Origin: Thiohalocapsa sp963698775 | GTDB lineage: Bacteria > Pseudomonadota > Gammaproteobacteria > Chromatiales > Chromatiaceae | DNA: 64,000 nucleotides | Direction of reading: 5' to 3' | NCBI GenBank assembly: GCA_963698775.1 | Contig: CAVOSE010000009.1 | Span: 1-64,000, forward strand | Shown here: positions 22,143-30,464 of the stretch, in pieces | Layout of the letters: each line of letters begins with the position of its first letter | Position numbering within the stretch: position 1 is the first letter of the stretch | Position numbers and translations under genes: made by a program | Notes under the pieces: generated by a model | The model's database searches: none | Told to the model about the DNA's origin: nothing | What the model saw: the letters and a program-made list of their open reading frames with translations, nothing else

Positions 22143-22320
22143 ATGAACAAACCCGTTGATGTACTGGGCGTGGTGGCACTGACCACCGACCTGCCGGAGC
22201 GCGGGCTGGCCACCGGTCTAGTCGGAACAGTCGTGAACCATTTGGGCGACGTCGAGTTCGAGATCGAGTTCAGCGACGACGCGTGCTGGTCGCCTACTGG
22301 TGCTGCGCTACGCCCGATAG
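22143..22320 (+). pseudogene. DUF4926-like small protein, frameshifted
   Basis: The reading MNKPVDVLGVVALTTDLPER then GLATGLVGTVVNHLGDVEFE fits DUF4926, a small family often paired with toxin-like partners. After EIEFSDD one base too many moves the natural ending (RLLVLRYAR then TAG at 22318-22320) out of frame. In the written frame the ORF runs on without homology. The span is 178 bases, one more than a multiple of three, consistent with a single-base insertion. Confidence 0.55.
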
Positions 22321-22417
22321 CGCGGTTTCGGTTTGACCAGTCACGGCAGCAGGACGTGCTTCCTCGACTGGTCGCAACAATGGGCCGGGAACTCGGCCTC
22401 ACGGACCCGGCGCCGGA

Positions 22418-22651
22418 TTACGTCGGCCAGCTCTTGACGCCATTCGCCATGCCGCGGGTGTCAGGGGATGCGCGGGTAAGAAAGCGTTGGAGCCGTGGGC
22501 GAGCAAGCACATCCTGCAGCTCAGCCAGGGTCTCGCTGCTGAAGACGGGGGTGATTCTGCCTTCGATCACCGCATCGACGACGGCGCCCGGCGCCCCGCG
22601 CGGATTGATCAGTCCGGAGACGAAGACGTTGGTGTCAACGACGACGCGCAC
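22418..22651 (-). pseudogene. PIN-domain toxin, C-terminally truncated
   Basis: It starts at GTG 22651 inside the antitoxin gene. VRVVVDTNVFVSGLINPRGA carries the first catalytic Asp, and FSSETLAELQDVLARPRLQRFL follows as in the TIGR00305-type PIN family. Full-length members have about 140 residues with further acidic residues. Here the frame ends after about 77, so the nuclease site is incomplete. It is a remnant of a toxin-antitoxin pair. Confidence 0.7.
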
Positions 22652-22889
22652 GCTCGGTACGAGCCTCGTCGACGATGGCTCCAATCTCCGCGTCGCTGGG
22701 CGCGTCCGACTTGACCGCCGCCCGGATGCGCTCGACCAACGCTCGGAGTTCTTCGCGTGCCTGGGCTTGATCCCGCGACTCCACGATGAGGCCCCCCTTG
22801 ATGCGGCGAACGATCGCGGTCGGCCCCAGTCCGTCGAGGTACTGCGGGGGGATCAGCAGTCCGTCGGGCTCGATTTTGATGTCGGTCAT
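22635..22889 (-). CDS. Antitoxin of the PIN-domain pair
   Basis: An 84-residue protein. MTDIKIEPDGLLIPPQYLDG resembles the AbrB/MazE-like N-terminal DNA-binding strand region of antitoxins, and the C-terminal half is charged and helical (REELRALVERIRAAV, EARTERARRR). It overlaps the start of the PIN gene by 17 bases, the usual arrangement. With the toxin truncated it may be an orphan. Confidence 0.65.
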   Translation of the reverse strand: MTDIKIEPDGLLIPPQYLDGLGPTAIVRRIKGGLIVESRDQAQAREELRALVERIRAAVKSDAPSDAEIGAIVDEARTERARRR

Positions 22890-23163
22890 TTCTCGGTTCG
22901 TTGCTATCGCGTACTGAATCTCTCAAGTCTACGGCAAGTTTTACGATGCCGGCGGAGTAAAACAGGCGACCCACCACCATTCGCTCGCTTGAGATCGGCC
23001 CGTCCCGGTCTTCACCAAGGCGCAGAGGAAAAACACCCGGCGTCAGGATAGGTGGGCAATTTCAGCGTCCGCTTATGATTCCTTTGAAGTCTGCTCGCCA
23101 CGGAGCGCCAATGACCGGGTCGATAGCGGAAGGTCGCGAGGCTCTCGCCGACTGCGGCCTCCC

Positions 23164-23193
23164 GGCCATTATGTTGAGAGCTACATAATGGCC
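23164..23193. repeat. Palindromic core-site-like sequence, copy 2
   Basis: GGCCATTATGT, spacer TGAGAGCT, ACATAATGGCC: perfect 11-base arms around 8 bases. This matches copy 1 at 10996-11021 in arm sequence and spacer length. The geometry is that of tyrosine-recombinase core sites. Confidence 0.55.
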
Positions 23194-23328
23194 GGTTGCA
23201 GCCGTTGGGGCCGACTGAACCGGCCCGAGACGGCTGACCCGCAGGCACCGACAATAGCGGTGGACGAATCTGGTTGGGTCAGCGCGGATTACTCTGACAA
23301 ATTCCCGTGGAATAAAGTGAGCGACAAC
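23183..23328 (+). repeat. ~140-bp dispersed repeat ending GTGAGCGACAAC, copy 2
   Basis: It begins ACATAATGGCCG and ends GTGAGCGACAAC like 11013-11160, with shared blocks CGAATC, GGGTCAGC and TCTGACAAATTC. It is non-coding as far as I can see. Confidence 0.6.
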
Positions 23329-23364
23329 AGTCGTCACCTGTAAGCCACCGGCACCCGCGACTCG

Positions 23365-23409
23365 TGAAGCTGGAACTTCATCGCATCGGTGACGAAGCTG
23401 GAGCTTCGT
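23365..23409 (-). terminator. Tandem palindromes downstream of hoxW
   Basis: TGAAGCTGGAACTTCA (23365-23380) is a near-palindrome and ACGAAGCT-GG-AGCTTCGT (23392-23409) a perfect one. They lie about 30-70 bases past the hoxW stop. They may end hydrogenase-operon transcripts or be REP-type repeats; no U-tract is seen. Confidence 0.35.
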
Positions 23410-23437
23410 TACCAGCGCAACGTTGGCAGAAATCGCC

Positions 23438-23917
23438 TTAGGTGCCCGCCGGCATCGGCGCCGCCAGTCCGAGCCGCTGCATGACCTGCTCGATCATCTG
23501 CTCCATGGCTGCGCTGGCGATGTCGCTGAGCTGACAGTTGGAATAGTCCCATTCGGCGCCGCCGGCGGAGATGAGCCAGGCAGTGGGGGTCTTGCCGTAG
23601 AGGGCCTCGCACCAGGCGAGCAGTTCGCGCGGGTCGTGGAAGTGGGCCATGGTGGACAGGGCGGTGGCGTCCGGCTGGAGCGGGCGACAGCGGACCTCGC
23701 CGGCGGGCGTGTCGGCGGCGGCGTCGAGGAAGATGGCCAGGTCGGCGCGTTGGAGGTCTTCGACCAGTTCCGCGGTGAGGATGTGGCGGGACTGGATTTC
23801 GATCCAGTCCGGCAATTCGCCTTGTTCGAGCAGGCTGTCGAGCCGGTCGGCGGCGAGCGGGCCGATGGCGTCGTCGCCGCGGATGGGACTGCCGTAGCCG
23901 ATGATCAGGGCTTTCAC
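23438..23917 (-). CDS. hoxW: [NiFe]-hydrogenase maturation protease HoxW
   Basis: This 159-residue endopeptidase removes the C-terminal extension of HoxH after nickel insertion. MKALIIGYGSPIRGDDAIGP contains the family G-x-G-N/S-x-x-x-x-D-D motif. IFLDAAAD and the later MAHFHDPRELL supply further metal-contact residues. It is the last gene of the operon, 7 bases after hoxH. A second, slightly diverged copy lies at 21178-21669. Palindromes that may terminate the operon follow. Confidence 0.9.
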   Translation of the reverse strand: MKALIIGYGSPIRGDDAIGPLAADRLDSLLEQGELPDWIEIQSRHILTAELVEDLQRADLAIFLDAAADTPAGEVRCRPLQPDATALSTMAHFHDPRELLAWCEALYGKTPTAWLISAGGAEWDYSNCQLSDIASAAMEQMIEQVMQRLGLAAPMPAGT

Positions 23918-23924
23918 GTTGCGA

Positions 23925-25355
23925 TCAGTCGCGCGTGAGGCGTTTGATGATGCGCCCGGTGGCGTCCTGTATGTCGATCACCATGGGCATCTGGCCGAAG
24001 GCATGGGAGGCGCAGGACAGGCAGGGGTCGTAGCAGCGAATCACGGCCTCGACCCGGTTGAGCATGCCCTCTTTGACGTCGTTGCCGTCGACATAGGCAT
24101 CCGCCACCTGTTTGATGCTGCGGTTCATGGCCAGGTTGTTGTGGCCGGTAGCGATGATGAGATCGACCCAGCTGATCAGGCCGTCGTCGTCGATCTTGTA
24201 GTGGTGCATCAGCGTGCCGCGTGGCGCCTCGGAAACGCCGATGCCTTCGCTGCGGTTGCCGCGGGCGCGGGCGCGGATTCGCGGGTTAAGGATGTCCGGG
24301 TCCTTCAGCAGGCGCTCGATCGACTCCAGCGCAAAGATGATCTCGACCAACCTGGCGTAGTGGTAATGGAAGCTCGACGTGATGGGGCCGGAGTCTTCCT
24401 GCAGCATGTGAAATTCGGCCAAGGCGACGTCGGCGAACGGCGTGCCGCAGGCATCGGCGTTGTTTAGTCGTGCCAGCGGGCCGACCCGATAGATGCCCTT
24501 GGGGTAGCCGATGGGCTTGTAGTACGGGAACTTCATGTACGAGTAGTCTTCGACCGCCTCGCCGATGATGCGCTGGTAGTCGCGGGGCGGCACCATGTCC
24601 TCGACGATGCGGCCCTGAGCGTCCTTGATGCGCAGCAGACCGTCGTAGTGCTCCAGGTTGCCCTTGGGCGTGACTAGGCTCATGAACATCGTGGGCATGG
24701 TGCCGAAGTGCTCAGCCTCGTCCTTGAACTTGGGCACCAGGGTCTTGAAGAAGGCGTAGGTGTCTTTGGCGATGCGCAGGGCGTCCGGCATCATCGCCAG
24801 CATGGCCTGGCGCTTCTCCTCGGTGAGGGCCTCATTGACGCCGCCGGGTACCACCCAGGTGGGATGGATCTTCTTGCCGCCCAGGATCTCGATAATGGTC
24901 TGGCCGATCTGGCGCAGCCGGATGCCGTTCTTGGCCAGCTGCGGGTCCGACTTCATGACGCCGAAGATGTTGCGCTTGACCGGGTCCGAGTCCCAGCCCA
25001 GCAGCAGGTCCGGGGATGACAGGTGGAAGAAACTCAGGGCGTGGGACTGCACCAGCTGGCCCAGGTTCATGATGCGGCGCAGTTTCTCCGCGGTGGGCGG
25101 GATGGTCACCGCGAGCAGGTCGTCGCAGGCCTTGTTGGACGACAGCAGGTGACTGACGGGGCAGATGCCGCAGGTTCTGGCGGTGAGCGCCGGCATCTCG
25201 CGGTAGGGGCGCCCCTCGCAGAACTTCTCGAAACCGCGGAATTGGGTGAGGTGGAATTTGGCGTCTTCGACCTCGCCGGTGTCGGCCAGTTGCAGCGTGA
25301 TGCGCGCATGGCCCTCGATGCGGGTGACCGGTTCGATGCTGATGGTGCGGCTCAT
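23925..25355 (-). CDS. hoxH: NAD-reducing hydrogenase large subunit HoxH
   Basis: The 476-residue catalytic subunit of the bidirectional cytoplasmic [NiFe]-hydrogenase. The NiFe ligands are visible in RTCGICPVSH (residues 60-69) and DPCLSCASH (443-451). The 25 residues after that His form the extension cleaved by HoxW. SIEPVTRIEGHARI near the start is the usual N-terminal motif. It follows a secreted-protein gene rather than directly following hoxY. The start MSRTISIEP at 25355 has an upstream AGGGTCTCTAAATT region with a weak ribosome site. Full length with no lesions. Confidence 0.95.
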   Translation of the reverse strand: MSRTISIEPVTRIEGHARITLQLADTGEVEDAKFHLTQFRGFEKFCEGRPYREMPALTARTCGICPVSHLLSSNKACDDLLAVTIPPTAEKLRRIMNLGQLVQSHALSFFHLSSPDLLLGWDSDPVKRNIFGVMKSDPQLAKNGIRLRQIGQTIIEILGGKKIHPTWVVPGGVNEALTEEKRQAMLAMMPDALRIAKDTYAFFKTLVPKFKDEAEHFGTMPTMFMSLVTPKGNLEHYDGLLRIKDAQGRIVEDMVPPRDYQRIIGEAVEDYSYMKFPYYKPIGYPKGIYRVGPLARLNNADACGTPFADVALAEFHMLQEDSGPITSSFHYHYARLVEIIFALESIERLLKDPDILNPRIRARARGNRSEGIGVSEAPRGTLMHHYKIDDDGLISWVDLIIATGHNNLAMNRSIKQVADAYVDGNDVKEGMLNRVEAVIRCYDPCLSCASHAFGQMPMVIDIQDATGRIIKRLTRD

Positions 25356-25468
25356 AATTTAGAGACCCTTTTTGGCTTGGTCGGAACTGATGTTAGGAGC
25401 GATTCAACGCACGATCAATGCTGTAGAGATCGGCCGTAGGTGATTGATGTCGCATTCTGACGGCACGG

Positions 25469-26017
25469 TCATTCGTCTTCAGGCTCGATGATGAGTTGCC
25501 CTGCCGCAGCGGCGCGGGCCGGGTCGATGTCCGCGTGCAGATGCACGAAGGCACCGGGTTCAAGCCGCTTGCCGCGCGCTAGTGTCAACGCCTGTACGTA
25601 CTCGTCACCGTCAGCAGCGCGAAGCCGCAGCCGGACGGGCACCGGGCTGCCGACCGCGCCCCAGCGTTGGGGCTGTTGCAGGGGCGCGGTGATCTCTAGC
25701 ATCAGATCGAGTTGGCCGCGTTTGCGATCGAATGTCTTGTGCGTCACGCGCAGCGGGCTGTCGGTGACACCCGGGTCCAGCTTCCAGACCACGCCGTCTG
25801 CGCCACGGGCCATGACCGACTCGGCGCCGGTCTCGGCGGTGACCGCCCGCCGTTCGAGCACGTCGACACGCTCGGAGAGTGTGCGGATGCGTGCCTCAAG
25901 TTCCAGCATGCGCTGGTCCATCGAGGACTGCGGCAACGATTGCGCGACCGACAGCGCCGGTAATGCAATGCCGACCGACAAACCGATTGACAGAACTGTT
26001 TGCCGAGCTCTAGTCAT
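25469..26017 (-). CDS. Secreted protein of unknown function inside the hox operon
   Basis: A 182-residue protein with a Sec signal (VLSIGLSVGIALPALSVAQS), then a short coiled coil (QRMLELEARIRTLSERVDVLERR) and a C-terminal beta-rich domain (KRGQLDLMLEITAPL, VQALTLARGKRLEPG). The ATG at 26017 was chosen because it begins the signal peptide. An in-frame GTG at 26041 overlaps the hoxY stop. It sits between hoxY and hoxH, both cytoplasmic subunits, so a periplasmic product here is unexpected. I do not recognise the family. It could be an unrelated insertion or an accessory factor. Confidence 0.65.
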   Translation of the reverse strand: MTRARQTVLSIGLSVGIALPALSVAQSLPQSSMDQRMLELEARIRTLSERVDVLERRAVTAETGAESVMARGADGVVWKLDPGVTDSPLRVTHKTFDRKRGQLDLMLEITAPLQQPQRWGAVGSPVPVRLRLRAADGDEYVQALTLARGKRLEPGAFVHLHADIDPARAAAAGQLIIEPEDE

Positions 26018-26033
26018 TGGGAGTCCAATGGCG

Positions 26034-26606
26034 TCAAGCACCGAAGCGAGTCACCGAACTCGGGTCGGGCATGCGACCGGCGATCAGTTCGCTCAGGATG
26101 TAGAAGATCGCATCCGCCTGCGGCGGACAGCCGGGCACGAAGACGTCCACGGCGACCACGTCGTGGATCGGTCGCACCGTTGCCAGCAATGCCGGGACGC
26201 CCTCGGTCGGTATCTGCGGGTTCAGGTCGACGTTGTCGCGGTAGGCGCGCTCGATCACCTCGTCGAGCTTGAACGGGTTGCGCATCGCCGGGACGTTGCC
26301 GTTGACGGCGCAGTCGCCGAGGCTGATCAGCAGCTTGCAATGTTTGCGGAATTCCTTGGCCTTGTGCAGGTCTTCCTCATTGCTGACCGAGCCCTCCAGG
26401 ATGCCGACGTCCACCTGCTCCGGTAGGGTCTTGGCATCCACCAGCGGGCTGTAGACGATGTCGATCTTGTCCGCCAGGTCTACCAGGCGCTCGTCCATGT
26501 CGAGAAACGACATGTGGCAGCCGGAGCAGCCGTCGAGCCAGGTGGTAGCAATGGTGATTTTCGGCGTCACCGTGGGCGGCACCACGGCCGTTGCGGTTGC
26601 GCTCAT
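26034..26606 (-). CDS. hoxY: NAD-reducing hydrogenase small subunit HoxY
   Basis: A 190-residue electron-transfer subunit that pairs with HoxH and holds the proximal [4Fe-4S] cluster. Ligand Cys residues are in LDGCSGCHMSFLDMDE (27 and 30), SLGDCAVNG and VFVPGCPPQADA. There is no Tat signal, as expected for the cytoplasmic bidirectional enzyme. Its start overlaps the hoxU stop by four bases, indicating translational coupling. Confidence 0.95.
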   Translation of the reverse strand: MSATATAVVPPTVTPKITIATTWLDGCSGCHMSFLDMDERLVDLADKIDIVYSPLVDAKTLPEQVDVGILEGSVSNEEDLHKAKEFRKHCKLLISLGDCAVNGNVPAMRNPFKLDEVIERAYRDNVDLNPQIPTEGVPALLATVRPIHDVVAVDVFVPGCPPQADAIFYILSELIAGRMPDPSSVTRFGA

Positions 26607-27334
26607 CGAATGTGCCTCCGTCGGGCCAAAATGGGCAGGAAGTGTTGGTCTTTGACCATTTCACCGACGGAAGTGCCCTGTTTGACCAGCGCGCCCGTCG
26701 GGCAGACCTGCACGCACTTACCGCAACTGGTGCAGGTGTCGCTGTCGCCCCACGGCTTGGCCAGGTCGGTGATGACCTGGCAACCGCTGCCGCGGCCCAT
26801 GACGTCCCAGGTGTGGGCGCCCTCGATCTCGTCGCAGACCCGCACGCAACGGGTGCAGAGCACGCAGCGGTTGTGGTCTACCCGGAACATCTCGTGGCTG
26901 CTGTCCACCGCGTAACCGACGTTGCGGTAGGGCATGCGCACATGGTCGACGCCGCAACGCTGGGCGAGCCCCTGCAACTCGCAGTGACCATTGGAGACGC
27001 ACACCGAGCAGACGTGATTACGTTCGGCGAACAGCAGTTCGACCAGTGTGCGGCGGTAGCGCTGCAGCTTGTCGGTGTTGGTCTGAATGTCCATGCCCTC
27101 GGCGACTCGGGTGGAGCAGGCCGCCGACAGTCGGCCTTGACCGGCCACCTCGACCATGCACAGCCGGCAGGCGCCGACGGTCGACAGGCCCTCCATCCAG
27201 CACAGGCTCGGGATCGGGATCTTGTGCTCGCGGCAGACCTCGATGATGGTCTCGTCCTCACGCGCGGAGAGATCCTGACCGTCGATCTTCAGCGTGACGA
27301 CGCGCACGCTGGGTTGCGGGGCGGGTAGGGGCAT
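26603..27334 (-). CDS. hoxU: Hydrogenase diaphorase subunit HoxU
   Basis: A 243-residue iron-sulfur subunit homologous to the N-terminal part of complex I NuoG. It carries a [2Fe-2S] ferredoxin domain (PSLCWMEG...VGACRLCMVEVAG), a His/Cys-ligated cluster region (VCSVCVSNGHCELQ) and two further cluster motifs (CVLCTRCVRVCDE and CTSCGKCVQVCPTG). It passes electrons between HoxFE and HoxYH. The gap to hoxF is about 690 bases and is filled by the four-helix-bundle element, which is unusual for this tightly packed operon. Confidence 0.95.
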   Translation of the reverse strand: MPLPAPQPSVRVVTLKIDGQDLSAREDETIIEVCREHKIPIPSLCWMEGLSTVGACRLCMVEVAGQGRLSAACSTRVAEGMDIQTNTDKLQRYRRTLVELLFAERNHVCSVCVSNGHCELQGLAQRCGVDHVRMPYRNVGYAVDSSHEMFRVDHNRCVLCTRCVRVCDEIEGAHTWDVMGRGSGCQVITDLAKPWGDSDTCTSCGKCVQVCPTGALVKQGTSVGEMVKDQHFLPILARRRHIR

Positions 27335-27448
27335 CGCGGGCTCCTAAGGTGAAGTTTCAAAAACAAGTAGTGCAGACCAAGCCCGAACCCCTGCGTTCAG
27401 GCGCGCTGCCAAGAGTCGCTTGCAATGCTCTGCTTGAGCCTCGTCGGC

Positions 27449-27974
27449 ATCATTATCGAAATCGCTATCGGGATCGCTATCGAAATCGCTATCGACATTC
27501 TGCCTCTCATTGCCTTAGTCAGTCTGATCCTCGCGGGCAGCATATCCCCTGCCACCAAGACGACTCAGCATCGCGGCCATGCGGTCCAACTCCATCTTAC
27601 GGCTCTGGCTCTCCGCTTCGTCCAAGCCTTTCCCGACAACCAGAACATCCTGAATGGCGGCGCATTCCAGCGCGGATCCCCGTGCGATCTCGAAATACCG
27701 CCGGCGGTCCGCGTCGGCTGTCTTGCCATTGCCTTCGGCGATGTTCAGCGGGATCGACTGGCTCGCTCGCAACCATTGGTCCCTTGCGGGACGGTGGACC
27801 CCGACGAGGGTATCCGCCTTCTCGTAGACCCAGGCGACGTAACCGATCGAAAGACGGTATACGTCGAGTTTCTCGTGGCCCAGTGTCATGTTGTCTCGAT
27901 CCCGATAGCGATCCCGATTTCGATGCCGATGCCGATGCCGATCGCCGATAGCGATCCCGATTTCGATTTCGATA
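27449..27974 (-). mobile_element. Intervening-sequence-like element between hoxF and hoxU
   Basis: Left arm 27449-27499 and right arm 27895-27974 are built from hexanucleotide-period units (ATCGCT, ATCGAA, ATCGGG on the left; CGATAG, CGATTT, CGATCC, CGATGC on the right). The arms are mutually complementary over tens of bases. They enclose one ORF for a four-helix-bundle protein of the family encoded in 23S rRNA intervening sequences. The structure would fold into a long hairpin in the hox mRNA. It has the look of a mobile insertion. Confidence 0.65.
27515..27889 (-). CDS. Four-helix-bundle protein (TIGR02436/S23-like)
   Basis: A 124-residue protein. HEKLDVYRLSIGYVAWVYE opens the family, QWLRASQSIPLNIAEGNGKT is the conserved second helix with the diagnostic SIPLNIAEG motif, and RRRYFEIARGSALECAAIQD the third. 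These proteins are encoded in intervening sequences of 23S rRNA genes and at many free-standing loci. Their basic surface suggests nucleic-acid binding, but no activity is established. Here it lies on the coding strand of the hydrogenase operon, bracketed by inverted hexanucleotide repeats. Confidence 0.85.
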   Translation of the reverse strand: MTLGHEKLDVYRLSIGYVAWVYEKADTLVGVHRPARDQWLRASQSIPLNIAEGNGKTADADRRRYFEIARGSALECAAIQDVLVVGKGLDEAESQSRKMELDRMAAMLSRLGGRGYAAREDQTD

Positions 27975-28023
27975 CGCCGGAGGCCGGGCTAATCTTAGCC
28001 GGCCCGACCACAGAGGCCCCCGC

Positions 28024-29676
28024 TCAGCCGAGCTTCTGCTCGTACTCGTCCCGGAAGTAGCGCAACGTGCTCATAACCGGATTCGGTGCCGTTTGACCGA
28101 GGCCGCATAGGCTGGTGGCCTGCACCACTTCGCAGAGTTCCTCCAGCAGGGCCAGGTCGGCATGGGTCGCCTGCGACTTGGCGATCTTGTCCAGCAGGGC
28201 ATGCATCTGCTGGGTACCGGTGCGACAGGGGACGCACTTGCCGCAGGACTCGTCCATGCAAAATTCCATAAAGAAGCGGGCCACGTCGACCATGCTGGAG
28301 GTCTCGTCCATGACGATCATGCCGCCCGAGCCCATCATCGTGCCCAGGGTCTTGAGGCTGTCGTAGTCCACGGCGATGTCCAGATGCGCGTCTGGCACGC
28401 AGCCGCCGGATGGGCCGCCGGTCTGCACCGCCTTGAACGCTTTGCCGTCCGGGATACCGCCGCCAATGACCTCGATGATGTCGCGCAGCGAGGTGCCCAT
28501 GGGCACCTCGATCAGGCCCGTGTTGACAATAGTACCGGCCAACGCGAACACCTTGGTGCCCTTGGACTTTTCGGTGCCGATGCCGGCGAACCAGCTACCG
28601 CCCTCGCGCACGATGGGGGCGATGTTGGCATAGGTCTCGACGTTGTTGATCAGCGTCGGGCGACCCCAGAGCCCGGACTCGGCTGGGTAGGGCGGGCGAG
28701 GTCGCGGCTGCCCGCGACCACCCTCGATGGATGCCATCAGCGCGGTCTCCTCGCCGCAGACGAAGGCGCCGGCACCGAGCCGAATCTCGATGTCGAAGTT
28801 GAATTGGGTGTCGCAGATGTGGTTGCCGAGGAATCCCGCGCGCTTTGCCTTGCGGATGGCGGTCTTCATGCGTTCCACAGCCAGCGGGTATTCGGCGCGC
28901 ACGTAGACAAACCCCTTGTTGGCACCGATGGCATAGGCGGCGATGGCCATGCCCTCCAGCACCCGGTGGGGGTCGGACTCCAAGATGGCACGATCCATGA
29001 ATGCACCTGGGTCGCCCTCGTCGGCGTTGCAGATGACGAACTTCTGAATCGCTGGGGTCTTCGCCACGGTAGACCATTTCAGGCCGGTGGGATAACCGCC
29101 GCCGCCGCGACCCCGCAGGCCACTGGTGGTGACCTCGGCGATTACGTCCGTCGGCGTCATCTCGGTCAGCGCCTGGACCATCGCACTGTAGCCGCCGACG
29201 GCGACGTAGCCCTTGAAGCTGTTGGGGTTGATGACGCCGGAGTTCTCCAGCACGATCTTCTGCTGGCGGGCGAAGAACGGCGAGTCGTTGGGGCAACGCA
29301 GCCTTTCGATACCGCTGCCGCTGGAACCCGTTTGGCCCATACCGGTGCCGGTACCGACGCTAGCCATGATCTCGGCGGCATCGGCGGGAGAGACTTCGCG
29401 GTAGATGGCGGACTCGTGCAGGCCGTCGTCCTGAGCGCCGACGGTCACCATCGGTCCCGCGGAGCACAGGCCCATGCAGCCGACGCCCTTGACCCGGCAC
29501 TTTCGTTCCGCCTGTTGGCCGCCGCTGCTATCGCAGATGTCGTTCAGTGCATCCAACACCGGTTGGGCGCCGGAGGACTGGCAACTGGCCGCCATACAGA
29601 CGCGCACCTCTTGCTCGACTTCGGCGTTCGCGGCGCGGTATTGCTCGGCCAGGTCTTCGAGGTCATCCAGATTCAT
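28024..29676 (-). CDS. hoxF: Hydrogenase diaphorase subunit HoxF (NADH/FMN binding)
   Basis: A 550-residue flavoprotein that exchanges electrons with NAD(H). An N-terminal thioredoxin-like [2Fe-2S] domain (VCMAASCQSSGA, CMGLCSAGP) precedes the NuoF-like core. GLRGRGGGGYPTGLKW is the NADH-binding loop, FVICNADEGDPGAFMDR contacts FMN, and SCGKCVPCRTG with a later LCGLGQTAPNP holds the [4Fe-4S] cluster. It overlaps hoxE by four bases. Downstream the mobile four-helix element separates it from hoxU. Confidence 0.95.
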   Translation of the reverse strand: MNLDDLEDLAEQYRAANAEVEQEVRVCMAASCQSSGAQPVLDALNDICDSSGGQQAERKCRVKGVGCMGLCSAGPMVTVGAQDDGLHESAIYREVSPADAAEIMASVGTGTGMGQTGSSGSGIERLRCPNDSPFFARQQKIVLENSGVINPNSFKGYVAVGGYSAMVQALTEMTPTDVIAEVTTSGLRGRGGGGYPTGLKWSTVAKTPAIQKFVICNADEGDPGAFMDRAILESDPHRVLEGMAIAAYAIGANKGFVYVRAEYPLAVERMKTAIRKAKRAGFLGNHICDTQFNFDIEIRLGAGAFVCGEETALMASIEGGRGQPRPRPPYPAESGLWGRPTLINNVETYANIAPIVREGGSWFAGIGTEKSKGTKVFALAGTIVNTGLIEVPMGTSLRDIIEVIGGGIPDGKAFKAVQTGGPSGGCVPDAHLDIAVDYDSLKTLGTMMGSGGMIVMDETSSMVDVARFFMEFCMDESCGKCVPCRTGTQQMHALLDKIAKSQATHADLALLEELCEVVQATSLCGLGQTAPNPVMSTLRYFRDEYEQKLG

Positions 29677-30170
29677 TCGGCGATCTCCTCCTCGATGCGG
29701 GCGATGAGTTGGTCGGTGCCCAGCTTGCCGATGACGTTGCCGTCGATGACCACCGCCGGGGCGAGCCCGCAGGCACCGACGCAGCGCGCGGACATCACCG
29801 ACAGGGCCTTGTCTTCGGTGGTCTCGCCGGGATTAACGCCAAAGCGTTGCTCGATGCCCTCGATCAATGCGCCAGCGCCCTTGATATAGCAGGCGGTGCC
29901 GGTGCAGACCACGCAGGCATGCCGGCCCTGGGGCTTGAGCATGAACAGGTGGTAGAAGGTGGCAACGCCGTAGACCTTGCTCAGGGGCAGATCCAGCGAG
30001 TCGGCGACGAAGGTCATGGCCTCCTCGTCGAGGAAGCCGAAGGAATCCTGAACGCTGTGTAGGGCCTCGATCAGCGCATGCTCGGCATAACCGTTGCGGC
30101 GCATGGTGGCGTTGACCAATTTCCACCGTTTGTCGTTGCTGGGGAGATCTGGTCGTGCTCGCTGCATCAT
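29673..30170 (-). CDS. hoxE: Hydrogenase subunit HoxE
   Basis: A 165-residue NuoE-like [2Fe-2S] protein. Cluster ligands are in ACVVCTGTACYIKGAG and SARCVGACGLAPAVV. LSKVYGVATFYHLF is a family block. It is the first gene of the five-subunit HoxEFUYH enzyme. The ATG at 30170 follows AAAGGGG, a good ribosome site. Confidence 0.92.
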   Translation of the reverse strand: MMQRARPDLPSNDKRWKLVNATMRRNGYAEHALIEALHSVQDSFGFLDEEAMTFVADSLDLPLSKVYGVATFYHLFMLKPQGRHACVVCTGTACYIKGAGALIEGIEQRFGVNPGETTEDKALSVMSARCVGACGLAPAVVIDGNVIGKLGTDQLIARIEEEIAE

Positions 30171-30216
30171 TTGGCCCCTTTGATGATTTGTATCCGGTGA
30201 CGCGATTCTCTGTATG

Positions 30217-30246
30217 CAATTAGAACCCGCTTCGTGGCAATGTCAA
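30217..30246 (-). promoter_or_regulatory. Candidate sigma-70 promoter for the hox operon
   Basis: Reading the minus strand, TTGACA (30246-30241), 18 bases, then TAATTG (30222-30217) lies about 50 bases before hoxE. The surrounding 100 bases are clearly less GC-rich than the genes. A 66-codon open frame (30367-30167) overlaps this region and ends at the hoxE start. I judge it more likely to be promoter DNA than a gene. Confidence 0.45.
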
Positions 30247-30464
30247 AATAAAGTTTTGATGAACCCTCTCGTGCCATGAGCTGACGCCAACTTGGTGCAG
30301 AAATCTGGCCTGACGGGCCAATCTGCACCTGTATCGGGCGCCCCTCCGGGGATATACTGACGACCATCCTCGGCCGTGTCGGCTATCTCTCGGGGTCTGG
30401 TGGCCAGGTCTGGCGCCCAGCGTCCAGCCATCGGTACCAAGCCCCAAGCACCTCGCGCTGCACC

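Noticed and set aside
22320..23051. Continuation of the DUF4926 frame for another ~240 codons
   Set aside because: It runs antisense to the PIN toxin and antitoxin and loses all resemblance after EIEFSDD; explained by a frameshift removing the natural stop.
27895..27974. Hexanucleotide repeats as a CRISPR array or coding repeat
   Set aside because: The units are six bases with no unique spacers and form an inverted pair with 27449-27499; not CRISPR.
30167..30367. 66-codon minus-strand ORF ending at the hoxE start
   Set aside because: It overlaps hoxE by four bases like a coupled gene, but codon use is unlike the neighbours, there is no family resemblance, and it covers a good TTGACA/TAATTG promoter. 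Treated as promoter DNA.
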